Source of the DNA: Rhodothermales bacterium
Lineage (GTDB): Bacteria > Bacteroidota > Rhodothermia > Rhodothermales > VXPQ01
NCBI GenBank assembly: GCA_022825385.1
Contig: JAJDWX010000038.1
Coordinates: 1 to 64,000 of the forward strand
Direction: 5' to 3'
DNA length: 64,000 bases
Part shown: positions 1-9,682 of the stretch, in pieces
Numbering within the stretch: position 1 is the first letter of the stretch
How the letters are laid out: each line of letters opens with the position of its first letter
Notes under the pieces: model-generated
What the model was told of the DNA's origin: nothing
Database searches by the model: none
What the model saw: the letters and a program-made list of their open reading frames with translations, nothing else
Translations under genes and position numbers: made by a program

Positions 1-280
1 CCTCGCAGCCTCCCGAAGGGCGCGTCACGTCCCCAACGACCCGAATCTACGGTTTTTTCTGCTGATTTCATCGATACAAGCATGACGGTCTTTGCGGGCA
101 ATAGGGACGCGCTGAGCGAAGCGGCTTTGATCAGAGTATCCTTAACGCCGAGGCGGGCGCGGCGTTTCCTGTTCAGGAACAAGCGCAGGCGGGAAGCATA
201 CGTGTTTTGACGCGGCTATCGCGCCAACGCCTCCTCGTTCGCAGCGCGCATGCGCGCCCGGTTGTCCCCTTTACGCTGTT
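1..280. other. Intergenic leader before the M1 peptidase gene
   Basis: I see no convincing gene here. The stretch holds one copy of a dispersed repeat at 110-145 (listed separately), a short palindrome TTCCTGTTCAGGAA at 166-179, and a GC palindrome GCGCGCATGCGCGC at 243-256 about 25 bases upstream of the M1 peptidase start. It presumably contains the promoter for that gene, but no promoter element stands out. Confidence 0.5.
110..145 (+). repeat. Dispersed 36-nt repeat, copy A
   Basis: This 36-base stretch matches 56822-56857 at about 31 of 36 positions. The invariant core is TCAGAGTATCCTTAA, preceded by CGCTGAGC. A more diverged copy lies on the minus strand at 62984-63034 and matches the 5' half almost perfectly, including CGCTGAGCGAA. 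In one frame all three copies would read L-(I/T)-R-(V/I)-S-L followed by basic residues. The nature of the element is unknown. This copy sits 136 bases upstream of the M1 peptidase gene. Confidence 0.6.
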
Positions 281-3200
281 ATGATGTCCTTTCGATACGC
301 CCTGCTTTTCGCGCTTGCTTGTTTGCTCCCGGCGACGAGCGGACAAGCCCGCCAGGCAGCGGCGCCCGCCTCCTCCGCGTCCCGCGCCGGACCGAATCCA
401 GCCGCCCAGGCGCCCGTCGTCCAGTACGAAATGGACGTTACCGTCCACCCGGACCGGAACGCCATGGAAGGACGGCAGCGCCTTGCGTACGCGAACGCCT
501 CGCCGGACACGCTTTCCCGAGTGTTCTACCACCTCTATTTCAATGCCTTCCAGCCCCATTCCATGATGGCCGAGCGGAACCGGGCATTGCCAGACCCCGA
601 CCCGCGTACGGCGCCGCGCATCTTCGAATTGGGCCCGGAGGAAATCGGATATCACCGCATCGAATCGCTCGCGCAGGACGGAGAACCCGTTGCGCACCGC
701 GCCTTCGACACGGTGCTGGAAGTGACGCTGGCGCGTCCCCTGCCGCCGGGCGGACAGACTGTTTTCGACATGACGTTCGTTTCGCAAATTCCCTTGCAAA
801 CTCGCCGCAGCGGACGAGACAGTCGGGAGGGAATCGATTATTCCATGACCCAGTGGTACCCGAAACTCGCGCAGTACGATGCGCGCGGATGGCATGCGGA
901 CCCCTACGTCGGGCGAGAATTTTACGCCCCGTTCGGAACCTTCGACGTACGCATTACGCTGCCCGCCGAATATGTCGTGGGCGCGACGGGGACCCTGCTG
1001 AACCCGGACGAGGTGGGCCACGGCTATGCAAGCGATTCGCTGGATGCGGACGCCGCCACGCCGCAAGCGGATTCGCTGACCTGGCGATTCCATGCGGAAA
1101 ACGTCCACGATTTCGCCTGGTCGGCGGACCCGGACTACGTTCACGACGTGCTGGAAACGGAGGCGGGCTACGCGATTCACCTGCTCTACCAGCCGGACGT
1201 AGCCGACACATGGGCAACCCTGCACGAAGCCGCCCCGAAAATCATGGCGTTCTTCGAAGCGCGCTACGGCCCCTACCTCTATCCGCAGATGACCATTGCG
1301 CAGGGCGGAGACGGAGGCATGGAGTATCCTATGATCACGCTTGTAACCGGAAAGCGTTCCCCGCCTTCCCTGCACGGCGTAACCGCCCACGAAGTGGCGC
1401 ATATGTGGTTCTACGGCATGATCGGGTCCAACGAAGCGGACCATGCGTGGATGGACGAAGGGTTTACGAGTTACGCGACGCGGGAAGCGCTGGCGCATAT
1501 CCGCGGGCAACCGCGGCCATCCCATGCAAGCGCCACGTACAGCGTCCTGAGCCTGAAACGCCTGGGCCTCTTCGAGCCGCTGAATACGCCCAGCGACTGG
1601 TTCGACACGAACGCGGCCTACGGCGTGGCTTCGTATTCGGGCGGCGAGATGATGCTCGACATGCTGGGGTACGTCATCTCGGACTCGCTGCGCGACCGGT
1701 TTTTGCTCGAATTCCACCGGCAATATACGTTCCGGCACGCCGGTCCCTACGACGTGGAGCGCGTAGCCGAACAGGTGTCCGGCATTCATCTGGACTGGTA
1801 TTTCCAGCAATTCGGAGATTTGGATTGGAAACTGGATTACGCCATACGACGATTCAGGAGCCACCCGCACGGACCCCAATGGCGCGCCTCGATGACGCTC
1901 GAAAGGCGCGGGCGCGCCGTCATGCCTATAGACCTGCAAATCACGCTTGAAGACGGATCCTCGCAATGGGTGCATATACCGCTGGGCGTGATGCGGGGAC
2001 ACAAACCGGTCCCCGATGACTGGATCGTGGCGGACCCCTGGCCCTGGACCTCGCCCGAATACACGCTGGACGTCATGCTGCCCGTCCGGGCGCGCCGCGC
2101 CGAAATCGATCCGTATCTGCGGACCCCGGAATCGAACCGGCTGGACAATGTCACCGGGCGCGGGCGCGAATATTCCTTCCTGCAGCCCCCTGCCCCCAAT
2201 ATCCGCCGCTTCGACGTTGGATGGCGACCGCTCGCGCATTACGCGCAGCACTGGGGGCCGGGCGTCGGGGTGCAATTTCGCGGCGCGTATACGCTCACCG
2301 GAGAAACGCAAAAACGCGCGGTGACGATCTGGCCGCAGGCGCTCTTCAGCGGCGGCGAATTCCCCGCCGTCGCATCCCGCATCGCGCACGTCGAATCGCC
2401 GGAATTCCATGCGCTGAACGGCGTCGACTTCGATTTTTCCCGTTCGGAAAGTTATTTGAAGGGCTACCTGATCGACTGGCGCTCCTGGACCCGGAAACAG
2501 CTGGGCATTTATCAGACCGGCATGGAGATCTCCTTTTCGGATCCGGAAAACCTTCTCCGGAAACGCAGCCGCCGCTACGCGATAGGAGCCAAGCTCGTCT
2601 ACCCGGTCAACGACCGCGCCAAAGTCCGGAACACCTCCAGCGCCTGGATACAAGATACCGCCTCCATATACGGCCGCATGGAAGGGGCAAGCGACTGGTA
2701 TCGCTATATCGCGTTCGGAGCATTGGGCGCCGCATGGAATGAAGAATTGGATGGAGAAGACGAAAATCGGTATTCCCTCAACCGCATGTCCATGGACTTC
2801 GCCCTCGGCATGCCCATCGGCCCGCTCATGGGCTCCGTGCGCGTGTTCCTGGGCACTGGAGATGACGACCTCTCCCCGGACCGGCGTTTCCGCTTCGGAG
2901 GCGTATCGGTCGAGGAACAATGGAACCATGCGGGCTATCGTAACGTGGAGGCGCTCTTTGAGGAACCGCTCGCCGATGCAAACTGGGTGGCCTTCGGCGC
3001 GCCGGGGCCGGTGGCCTACATGCGGCAGGCGGAGCCGTACGCCGAGCGCGAGCAGACGGACCATGACCAAAAGCGCCACAAGGACGATACGGATCGCCAT
3101 GACCGCCACGAAGCGGGCCACGCGAAAGCGGAGCCGTTTTTTCTGGGATCCACGGGAATGCTCGCCTTCAGCGCGCGACTGCTTACCCCCCAGCTCCAGG

Positions 3201-3508
3201 GACCGCCCCTCTTGCGCCCGCTCCGGCTGGAATTGTTTATGGGCGCCGGAGTCACAGGCGATTCGCGAGAAAACATACGCCATGACAGAAAACACACCCT
3301 GATGGACGCAGGGCTGGGCGTCCGCTACGACCTGAACCGCCTGCGAGGATTCGACCGATGGATCAAACAGTCCGATGTATTGTCAGATCTTGCGCTCGTG
3401 GCGCGCTTTCCCTTGTGGGCCAACGATTACGAATATGCGGACACCGACAAGGCGTTCGCATTCCGCTGGGTATTCGGCGTCCAGCTGGACCGCCTTCCCT
3501 GGGACTAA
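281..3508 (+). CDS. M1 family metallopeptidase with C-terminal outer-membrane-barrel-like region
   Basis: Secreted zinc aminopeptidase of the gluzincin M1 family. A signal peptide covers residues 1-24. The zinc site is HEVAH at residues 370-374 with the third ligand E393, exactly the HExxH-18-E spacing of M1 enzymes. GGMEYP (345-350) stands where the family has its GxMEN substrate motif. Ordinary M1 enzymes end after the helical domain, but this 1075-residue protein continues from about residue 620 with alternating aromatic and polar strand-like sequence and ends VFGVQLDRLPWD, which resembles a beta-barrel. The catalytic part may therefore be tethered to the outer membrane. A His/Asp-rich insert lies at about 921-950. 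No Shine-Dalgarno is visible; ATG ATG gives two possible starts. The next gene begins 9 bases after the stop. The peptidase call is secure; the barrel is inferred. Confidence 0.93.
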   Translation: MMSFRYALLFALACLLPATSGQARQAAAPASSASRAGPNPAAQAPVVQYEMDVTVHPDRNAMEGRQRLAYANASPDTLSRVFYHLYFNAFQPHSMMAERNRALPDPDPRTAPRIFELGPEEIGYHRIESLAQDGEPVAHRAFDTVLEVTLARPLPPGGQTVFDMTFVSQIPLQTRRSGRDSREGIDYSMTQWYPKLAQYDARGWHADPYVGREFYAPFGTFDVRITLPAEYVVGATGTLLNPDEVGHGYASDSLDADAATPQADSLTWRFHAENVHDFAWSADPDYVHDVLETEAGYAIHLLYQPDVADTWATLHEAAPKIMAFFEARYGPYLYPQMTIAQGGDGGMEYPMITLVTGKRSPPSLHGVTAHEVAHMWFYGMIGSNEADHAWMDEGFTSYATREALAHIRGQPRPSHASATYSVLSLKRLGLFEPLNTPSDWFDTNAAYGVASYSGGEMMLDMLGYVISDSLRDRFLLEFHRQYTFRHAGPYDVERVAEQVSGIHLDWYFQQFGDLDWKLDYAIRRFRSHPHGPQWRASMTLERRGRAVMPIDLQITLEDGSSQWVHIPLGVMRGHKPVPDDWIVADPWPWTSPEYTLDVMLPVRARRAEIDPYLRTPESNRLDNVTGRGREYSFLQPPAPNIRRFDVGWRPLAHYAQHWGPGVGVQFRGAYTLTGETQKRAVTIWPQALFSGGEFPAVASRIAHVESPEFHALNGVDFDFSRSESYLKGYLIDWRSWTRKQLGIYQTGMEISFSDPENLLRKRSRRYAIGAKLVYPVNDRAKVRNTSSAWIQDTASIYGRMEGASDWYRYIAFGALGAAWNEELDGEDENRYSLNRMSMDFALGMPIGPLMGSVRVFLGTGDDDLSPDRRFRFGGVSVEEQWNHAGYRNVEALFEEPLADANWVAFGAPGPVAYMRQAEPYAEREQTDHDQKRHKDDTDRHDRHEAGHAKAEPFFLGSTGMLAFSARLLTPQLQGPPLLRPLRLELFMGAGVTGDSRENIRHDRKHTLMDAGLGVRYDLNRLRGFDRWIKQSDVLSDLALVARFPLWANDYEYADTDKAFAFRWVFGVQLDRLPWD

Positions 3509-3517
3509 CGCCCCCTC

Positions 3518-4339
3518 ATGCCTATCCCGACGAAAAAAATGCTTCGCGTATCGACCCGTTTGTCCACCCGCGCGGCGGCTGCGCTCCTCGCCGCCGCCCT
3601 GCTGGCCTTCGCCGCCTGCGGCGGCCCTTCCGAAGAGGCTTCCGCGCCCGGCAAAGCAGAAACCATCATACGGCAGGCGGCGCTTGCGCACGGCGGCGAA
3701 CATGCAGACCGCGTAAAAATCGAATTCGATTTTCGCGAATACCATTACGTCATCGCGCTGGACGGAGGACGGTTCCAGTACGAACGCGCGCGCCCGGACT
3801 CCGCCGGATACATCCGGGACGTACTGAACAACGAGGGCTTCCGGCGGGAAATAGACGGAGCGCGCGTAGAACTTTCCAGGGAAGCCGATTCCAGCTACGC
3901 CTCCTCGCTCAACGCCGTGGCCTACTTCATGCTGCTGCCCTTCAAGTTGACCGACGACGCGGTGCAGGCCCGATACCTGTCCGAAGACGACATCCTGGGC
4001 GAGCCGTATCATGAAATCGAAGTCACCTTCGAGCGAGCCGGCGGCGGCGACGATTACCAGGATCGGTACGTGTACTGGTTCCATCGGGACCGCCACACCA
4101 TGGACTATTTCGCCTACGACTACCAGACGAGCGACGCGGGAACGCGCTTCCGCAAAGCCTACAACGCGCGAACCGTGGGCGGCGTCCGCTTCCAGGATTA
4201 CCTGAATTTCACCTCGGAAACCATCGCCGCGCCGGGGGATCCTATCGAGCAAATGGACAGTCTGCTGGCTATTCAGGCGCTGGATACGGTGTCCGTCATC
4301 GAAAAAACGAACATTGTCGTAGAGAAAACAGGCGAATAG
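3518..4339 (+). CDS. DUF6503 family lipoprotein
   Basis: A 273-residue protein with a basic N-terminus, a hydrophobic stretch and a lipobox (LLAFAAC, Cys about residue 34), so it is probably a lipoprotein. The mature part resembles the DUF6503 family common in Bacteroidota, whose fold resembles lipoprotein carriers of the LolA/LolB kind. Typical features are the opening phrase IIRQAALAHGG, the strand-rich middle, and the phrase VGGVRFQDYLNF near the end. Function is unknown. It follows the M1 peptidase gene by 9 bases and is probably co-transcribed with it. An internal ATG at 3539 is an alternative start that would keep the signal sequence. Confidence 0.75.
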   Translation: MPIPTKKMLRVSTRLSTRAAAALLAAALLAFAACGGPSEEASAPGKAETIIRQAALAHGGEHADRVKIEFDFREYHYVIALDGGRFQYERARPDSAGYIRDVLNNEGFRREIDGARVELSREADSSYASSLNAVAYFMLLPFKLTDDAVQARYLSEDDILGEPYHEIEVTFERAGGGDDYQDRYVYWFHRDRHTMDYFAYDYQTSDAGTRFRKAYNARTVGGVRFQDYLNFTSETIAAPGDPIEQMDSLLAIQALDTVSVIEKTNIVVEKTGE

Positions 4340-4414
4340 ATACGCTCCCGGTCGTATATTCCAGACATTCCAACCCTTTCCACCCACGTTATCCAACCCA
4401 ATACGCTTAACGCC

Positions 4415-4984
4415 ATGACTGTATTCATGCCTCGCACCCTCCTTCCCCTGCTCGTTACGGCGGGCCTCCTCGTTTTCGGCGCGCATTCCGTCGCTGCGCA
4501 GGACATCGTTCCGCCGCCCAACCCGGCGAGTCCGCGCGCCGTTACCCAAACATCGTTCAGCGACGGAACCTACGCCAGCATCCACTACGGATCGCCGCGC
4601 AAGCGCGACCGGGAAATTTTCGGGGGCCTGGTGCCGTTCGGCGAGGTTTGGCGACTGGGCGCCAACGAGGCCACGGAAATGACCGTTACGCAAGACGTCC
4701 GGCTCGCAGACATGGACCTGGTCGCAGGCACCTATGCCCTCCTCGCCATCCCGAACGAGGAATCATGGACCCTGATCGTGAACGCCGGCCTGGGCATGTG
4801 GGGCGCCTTTTCCCATTCGGAAGAACACGACGTCCTGCGCCTGGAAACTCCGACAAGCATGACCGAAAGCATCCACGAAGCCTTTACGATCAGCCTCGAA
4901 TCCAACGAGGAGGGCTCGGCGGGCACGCTTTCCATGATGTGGGATCAGACGAGCGTGTCGATTCCCGTAACGCCTGCGGAATAG
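4415..4984 (+). CDS. DUF2911 domain secreted protein
   Basis: A 189-residue protein with a signal peptide (residues 1-28, cleavage probably after VAAQ). The rest matches the DUF2911 pattern: PSPRA-like opening (ASPRAVTQ), then IHYGSPRKRDREIFGG, then WRLGANEATEM and GTYALLAIP. DUF2911 proteins are small beta-rich secreted proteins of Bacteroidota with no established function. It lies 75 bases after the DUF6503 gene, so it may share its transcript or have its own promoter in the short AT-richer gap. Confidence 0.85.
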   Translation: MTVFMPRTLLPLLVTAGLLVFGAHSVAAQDIVPPPNPASPRAVTQTSFSDGTYASIHYGSPRKRDREIFGGLVPFGEVWRLGANEATEMTVTQDVRLADMDLVAGTYALLAIPNEESWTLIVNAGLGMWGAFSHSEEHDVLRLETPTSMTESIHEAFTISLESNEEGSAGTLSMMWDQTSVSIPVTPAE

Positions 4985-5068
4985 TTCCGGCGTTCTATTG
5001 CCAATACATGCTTCCGGCAGGACGACGCCGCGCACGGCGCCTCGTCGCAACCATGATGCGGACACGCC

Positions 5069-7894
5069 ATGCAGTTTTCGGGGCTTGACGTCGAAGCGGA
5101 GGGCACGGGCATATCGCGCCCGTTGAGCCGCCAGGTCAACCTCCTTGGCGCGCTGCTTGGGCAAGCGATACGCCAGCAGGCGGGACAGCGCGTCTTCGAC
5201 CTGGCGGAAGCGTTGCGGACGCTCTGCAAACAGGCGCTGACGGAGCAAAGCCCGGCGCCTCGCATCGAGGCCAAGCGCCGCATTGCGGAGCTCGACAACG
5301 AGGACATTCTCTGGATGCTGCGGGCCTACACCGCATTCTTTCATCTGGTGAACCAGGCGGAGCAAGAGGAAATTATTCGGATAAACCGGGACCGGGCGCG
5401 GGCTGCGTCGGCGGAAACCCCCCGGGCGGAATCCATCCTGGAGGCCATCCGCTATCTCAAGGAGCAGGGATATTCCCGCGAGGAGGCGCTGGCGCTCCTC
5501 CGCCAACTGGATATCCAGCCTACGCTGACGGCGCACCCCACCGAAGCGCGGCGGCTCAGCATCCTGTACAAGCAGCAGCACATTTCCCGGATACTGTCCC
5601 GCCTGAATCGGGAGCGCCTGACGCCAAGGGAAAAAGAACATGTCCTCGCGGATATCCAGAACCAGATATCCCTGCTGCTCTCCACCGACGAGATTCGGGC
5701 GGACAGGCCCAGCGTAGACGACGAAGTGGACCAGGGGCTGTATTTCCTGCGCAACGCGATTCGGGAAACCGTCCCGGACATATACGACGACATACGACGG
5801 GGACTGCACACGTATTACGGGGCGGCGGGCGACATTCCCGTATTTCTGCGGTACCGATCCTGGATCGGCAGCGATCGGGACGGCAACCCGAACGTCACGG
5901 CGGACGTGACGCGGCGGACGTTCGCCAAACAGCGCCTTGCCGCCATCGGCCTCTTTCTCGACGAACTGGTGGAGTTGCGACGGGAACTGAGCATTTCGGA
6001 CCGGCAGGTTTCCGTCCCGCGCGCGCTGTACGACGCCCTTGCCGCCGATGCGAAGGCGATCAACCTGGACGCAAGAAGCAAACGAATCTACCGTCACGAG
6101 CCGTACCGCCTCAAGATAAGTTACATGGCGGAGCGCCTGCAGCGGCTTGCGAAGCAAGTGGAAACCGCGCAAGACGGGAACCCTTCGGGAACCGTCGAGG
6201 CATGCAGCTACGCCAGCGCGGACTTTGTCAAGGACCTGGAGCTGCTCCGGGAATGCCTTGTCGAGACGGGCTACGAAACCTGCGCCGAAACCGGTCGCCT
6301 GCAACGCATGCTCGTGCGGGCGCGCACGTTCGGGTTTCATATGGCGGCGCTTGACGTGCGGCAGCACAGTCGCATACACGAGCAAGCCGTCGCCGACATC
6401 CTGCGCGCCGCAAACGCGCACGACGCGTACGACCGCCTGGGCGAATCCGAAAAAATCGATCTGCTGGCCGCCGAACTGGAAAATCCGCGCGCCCTCTTGC
6501 CTCGCGACGCAGAGCTCCCCGGCATGGCGCAGCAAGTCGTAGAAAGTTTCGAGGCGATCCGGGAGATTCTTCAGAGAGAACCGGCGGCCATGGGAAGTTA
6601 CGTCATCAGCATGACGCATACGGTGAGCGACGTGCTGGAAGCCCTGTTGCTGGCGAAAGTCGTTGGACTCTGGAAGATGCAGGACGGCGCGTGGCGCTGT
6701 CCGCTCGATATCGTGCCCCTCTTCGAAACGATAGAGGACCTGGCCGAGGCGGATGCGCTCATGGCCGCGCTCTTCGCCAATCCGGTATACGCCCGGCACC
6801 TCGAATCCCGCGGACGTTTCCAGGAAATCATGCTGGGCTACTCCGATTCGAACAAGGACGGCGGATACTGGATGGCCAACTGGGCGTTGCACAAGGCCCA
6901 GAAAGCCCTCGGCGCCGTATGCAGGGAACGCGGCGTTACGCTGCGGCTGTTTCACGGGCGCGGCGGGACGGTCGGACGCGGCGGCGGACGGGCCAACCAG
7001 GCTATTCTCGCCATGCCCCCTGTCGTCCACAACGGACAAATCCGGTTTACCGAACAGGGCGAGGTGATCTCGTTCCGGTACGCGCTGCCGGACATCGCCC
7101 GGCGGCACCTGGAGCAGATCGTCAGCGCCATGATCGTGAGCACGGCGGCGGAATCGCGGCGAAACGGCGAAAACGACTACGGAACAGCCCCCGAAAACGT
7201 CGAGACGCTGGACCGCATCGCCGACCGCTCCATGGAAGCCTACCGGACGCTCATCGAAGACCCCGCGCTGTGGCCATGGTATACCTGCGTCACGCCTATC
7301 GAACAGATAAGCCGTTTGCCTATCGCTTCCCGCCCGGTTTCCCGGGGGGCCGCCCACGAAGTCCACTTCGAATCGCTGCGGGCCATCCCGTGGGTCTTCG
7401 CATGGACCCAGACGCGGTACACGCTGCCGGGATGGTTCGGGACGGGCCGCGGCCTCGCCGCGCTCGCCGACGAAAACCCGAAAACGCTCTCCCGGCTCCA
7501 GGGGCTCTTCCGGGAATGGACCTTCTTCCGCGCCGTTGTGAACAGCGCGCAACGGGAGATGGCGCGGGCGCGGTTCGTCATTTCGCAACATTACCGGGAA
7601 TTGGAAAATTCCCCGGAGGGCACCCGCATCCATCGGCAGATCGAGGAAGATTTCCGGCGGGCGCGCGACATGATCCTCCAGATCACCGGGCAAAGCGAAT
7701 TGCTCGGCAGCAATCCGGTCATCCAGAAATCCATTTCCCTGCGGAATCCCTATACGGACGTGCTCAACCTCTTGCAGGTCGAACTCGTCAAACGGTACCG
7801 GGCCGCCAAGGACGAGGCAGCCCAGGATACGCTGCGGCACGCCTTGTTCCTGAGCATCAACGGCATCGCGGCGGCAATGCAGAGTACGGGATAG
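5069..7894 (+). CDS. ppc: Phosphoenolpyruvate carboxylase
   Basis: Carboxylates phosphoenolpyruvate with bicarbonate to oxaloacetate, refilling the citric acid cycle; cytoplasmic. The 941 residues carry the family signatures in order: LTAHPTEARR with catalytic His156, WIGSDRDGNPNVT, the lysine motif GYSDSNKDGGYW (K596), the glycine-rich loop FHGRGGTVGRGGG, TEQGEVI, and the C-terminal end SINGIAAAMQSTG that matches the usual INGIAAGMRNTG end. It is slightly longer than the E. coli enzyme (883 residues), mainly through N-terminal and internal loops. No Shine-Dalgarno is seen at the ATG. It is convergent with the thermonuclease gene, only 4 bases apart, leaving no room for a separate terminator. 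Confidence 0.98.
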   Translation: MQFSGLDVEAEGTGISRPLSRQVNLLGALLGQAIRQQAGQRVFDLAEALRTLCKQALTEQSPAPRIEAKRRIAELDNEDILWMLRAYTAFFHLVNQAEQEEIIRINRDRARAASAETPRAESILEAIRYLKEQGYSREEALALLRQLDIQPTLTAHPTEARRLSILYKQQHISRILSRLNRERLTPREKEHVLADIQNQISLLLSTDEIRADRPSVDDEVDQGLYFLRNAIRETVPDIYDDIRRGLHTYYGAAGDIPVFLRYRSWIGSDRDGNPNVTADVTRRTFAKQRLAAIGLFLDELVELRRELSISDRQVSVPRALYDALAADAKAINLDARSKRIYRHEPYRLKISYMAERLQRLAKQVETAQDGNPSGTVEACSYASADFVKDLELLRECLVETGYETCAETGRLQRMLVRARTFGFHMAALDVRQHSRIHEQAVADILRAANAHDAYDRLGESEKIDLLAAELENPRALLPRDAELPGMAQQVVESFEAIREILQREPAAMGSYVISMTHTVSDVLEALLLAKVVGLWKMQDGAWRCPLDIVPLFETIEDLAEADALMAALFANPVYARHLESRGRFQEIMLGYSDSNKDGGYWMANWALHKAQKALGAVCRERGVTLRLFHGRGGTVGRGGGRANQAILAMPPVVHNGQIRFTEQGEVISFRYALPDIARRHLEQIVSAMIVSTAAESRRNGENDYGTAPENVETLDRIADRSMEAYRTLIEDPALWPWYTCVTPIEQISRLPIASRPVSRGAAHEVHFESLRAIPWVFAWTQTRYTLPGWFGTGRGLAALADENPKTLSRLQGLFREWTFFRAVVNSAQREMARARFVISQHYRELENSPEGTRIHRQIEEDFRRARDMILQITGQSELLGSNPVIQKSISLRNPYTDVLNLLQVELVKRYRAAKDEAAQDTLRHALFLSINGIAAAMQSTG

Positions 7895-7898
7895 GGCT

Positions 7899-8630
7899 TC
7901 ATTCCCCCCACAATCCCCGCCCTGCTTCGCGCGCTTCCCGCTCGTATTCCCGGTACTCCTCGCTGTATTCGAACGGAAAGCGCGAATAGATATTCGCATA
8001 CCCGTCCGCCACGAGGCGGTCATTTACCCGGTACAAACGCTGGCCGTCCTCGCCGAGGACCCATACGTACGCCAGGGTCCTGCCAAACACATCCGTTCTG
8101 CCTCCGGAATCGTATTCCAGTTCGACCGGCTTGCCAAGCGCCAGTTCCGAGGCGTACGCGCTGGCCCGCCGCGCCAGCGCCCGGATGGTTTCCTTGTCCT
8201 TGCCGGTGCGTTCTACGTCGCTGTCGCGAGGACGCAGTTCGGGCGTGTCGACGCCTATGAGGCGCACCCGCGTACTGTCCGAAAGGACGAACGTATCCCC
8301 ATCGATAATGCGGGCAACGGTCATTCGCTCGCCCGTCTCCCCGTTCGCAACGACAGGGCACGACGGGTCGGGCGCCGGTACGAACACCGTGTCGGCGGCG
8401 ACGCCCTCCTGCAGGGCTGCGGAACGCACAGGGCCGACATGGTTTCGATACGGCGGCGACAGGACCGTCCCCGCAGCGGCGTAATACGACAAATAACACG
8501 GGAGCGGCGCGGGCGCGGCGGCGGTTTGCGCCATAGAAGCCCCCGGCGGATCCACGCGATTCCATAATTCCACGCCAAGGTTGGCGGCAAGAAGCAGGAT
8601 CAGTACCGCAAGAAGGGTCCGCACAGTCAT
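7899..8630 (-). CDS. Membrane-anchored thermonuclease (SNase-like) protein
   Basis: A 243-residue protein with one N-terminal hydrophobic segment (about residues 3-20) that is a signal anchor or signal peptide, a low-complexity linker with two cysteines, and a staphylococcal-nuclease-type OB-fold domain from about residue 103 to the end. Nuclease motifs are visible: IDGDTFVL, then RVRLIGVDTPE (arginine and acidic calcium-site residues), then FGRTLAYVWV with the second catalytic arginine, and LVADGYANIY. It probably cleaves extracytoplasmic nucleic acid. Substrate and purpose cannot be told from sequence. It is monocistronic or ends an operon, convergent with ppc. Confidence 0.9.
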   Translation of the reverse strand: MTVRTLLAVLILLLAANLGVELWNRVDPPGASMAQTAAAPAPLPCYLSYYAAAGTVLSPPYRNHVGPVRSAALQEGVAADTVFVPAPDPSCPVVANGETGERMTVARIIDGDTFVLSDSTRVRLIGVDTPELRPRDSDVERTGKDKETIRALARRASAYASELALGKPVELEYDSGGRTDVFGRTLAYVWVLGEDGQRLYRVNDRLVADGYANIYSRFPFEYSEEYREYEREAREAGRGLWGE

Positions 8631-8689
8631 AATCCCATAGGAAATGATTCAAAAGGGCATAATTCCGAAAAAGTGCAGAAAAAATCCGG

Positions 8690-9682
8690 TTATTTTCGCA
8701 AATCCACCAGCAACCGGCCCTGGATCGCGCCGGACAAAAGCCGTTCGCTATACGCCGCAAGATCGCCCAGGCCAATCGTATCTGCAAGAAGATGCTCCGC
8801 CCGCTCGTCCGTCATCCAGCGGGCAAGGCGCGCCCAGGCTTGTCGGCGCGCGGGTACGGGACAGGTGTTCGTATCCACCCCGATCAGGCGCGCGCCGCGC
8901 AGAATGAACGGAAACACCGTGGTATGCAAGGCATGTCCTCCGGCCAGTCCGCAGGCCACGACCGCCCCATGCCGCTTCAGGCTCGCCAGAATCGCTTCGA
9001 GCGTTTTCCCGCCTGCAACGTCCACGGCGCCCGCCCATTTCCCCGAATCCAGCGGGCGAGCGGCGCCGGCCGCAAGCGCCTCGCGTTCGACGATCCGGTC
9101 CGCGCCAAGCCAACGCAGCCAGTCATGGGCGTCCGGGCTTCCGGTGGACGCCGCCACGCTATATCCCGCCGCATGCAGCAACCCCGCGGCAAAACTTCCT
9201 ACCCCGCCCGACGCGCCCGTCACCAGGACTTCGCCTCCGCCCGGCTTCACGCCGTGCGCCTCCAGTTCCATCACAGCCAGCATGGCCGTAAGCCCCGCCG
9301 TACCGGCCAGCATGGCCTTGTCCAGAGACATGCCCTCGGGCAGCGGAAGCAGTTTGGCCGCATCCACGCGCTGCGCGGTCGCATATCCGCCCCAATGGGA
9401 TTCGCCCAGCCCCCATCCCGTGCCGATCACCAGATCCCCCGGCTTGAACGCCTCCGAACCGGACGTCCGCACCTTTCCGGCCAAATCGATCCCCGGCACG
9501 AACGGCCAGGCGCCGCGGATAATCTTGCCCCGCCCGGTAATGGCCAGCGCATCCTTGTAATTAAGCCCCGAATACCATACGTCGAGCAGCACATCGCCCT
9601 CGGGCAAGCGGGATTCGTCTATCTCGCTTACCGAAGCCTCCACCCGCCCCTCCCGGCGATGCAGCAAAAGCGCGCTCGTCAT
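8690..9682 (-). CDS. YhdH/AcuI-type zinc-free NADPH quinone/acrylyl-CoA reductase
   Basis: Medium-chain dehydrogenase/reductase of 330 residues, of the YhdH/YhfP branch whose studied members reduce acrylyl-CoA with NADPH (AcuI). Seen: an N-terminal GroES-like domain with [14 protein letters not shown] and [12 protein letters not shown], then the nucleotide-binding domain with [14 protein letters not shown]. The structural zinc cysteines of alcohol dehydrogenases are absent, as expected. The start ATG overlaps the msrB stop (ATGA), so the two genes are translationally coupled, which hints at a role in redox or reactive-carbonyl stress. Physiological substrate is uncertain; acuI is a possible name but no other acrylate or DMSP gene is nearby. 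Confidence 0.88.
   Translation of the reverse strand: MTSALLLHRREGRVEASVSEIDESRLPEGDVLLDVWYSGLNYKDALAITGRGKIIRGAWPFVPGIDLAGKVRTSGSEAFKPGDLVIGTGWGLGESHWGGYATAQRVDAAKLLPLPEGMSLDKAMLAGTAGLTAMLAVMELEAHGVKPGGGEVLVTGASGGVGSFAAGLLHAAGYSVAASTGSPDAHDWLRWLGADRIVEREALAAGAARPLDSGKWAGAVDVAGGKTLEAILASLKRHGAVVACGLAGGHALHTTVFPFILRGARLIGVDTNTCPVPARRQAWARLARWMTDERAEHLLADTIGLGDLAAYSERLLSGAIQGRLLVDLRK

Noticed and set aside
173-3295. Long minus-strand open frame of 1040 codons opposite the M1 peptidase
   Set aside because: It mirrors a clear plus-strand gene with an intact zinc site. Arg/Gly-rich translation with no motifs shows a shadow produced by high GC.
4763-8023. Long minus-strand open frame of 1086 codons opposite ppc
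   Set aside because: The plus strand encodes full PEP carboxylase with all motifs; the minus translation has no recognisable domain.
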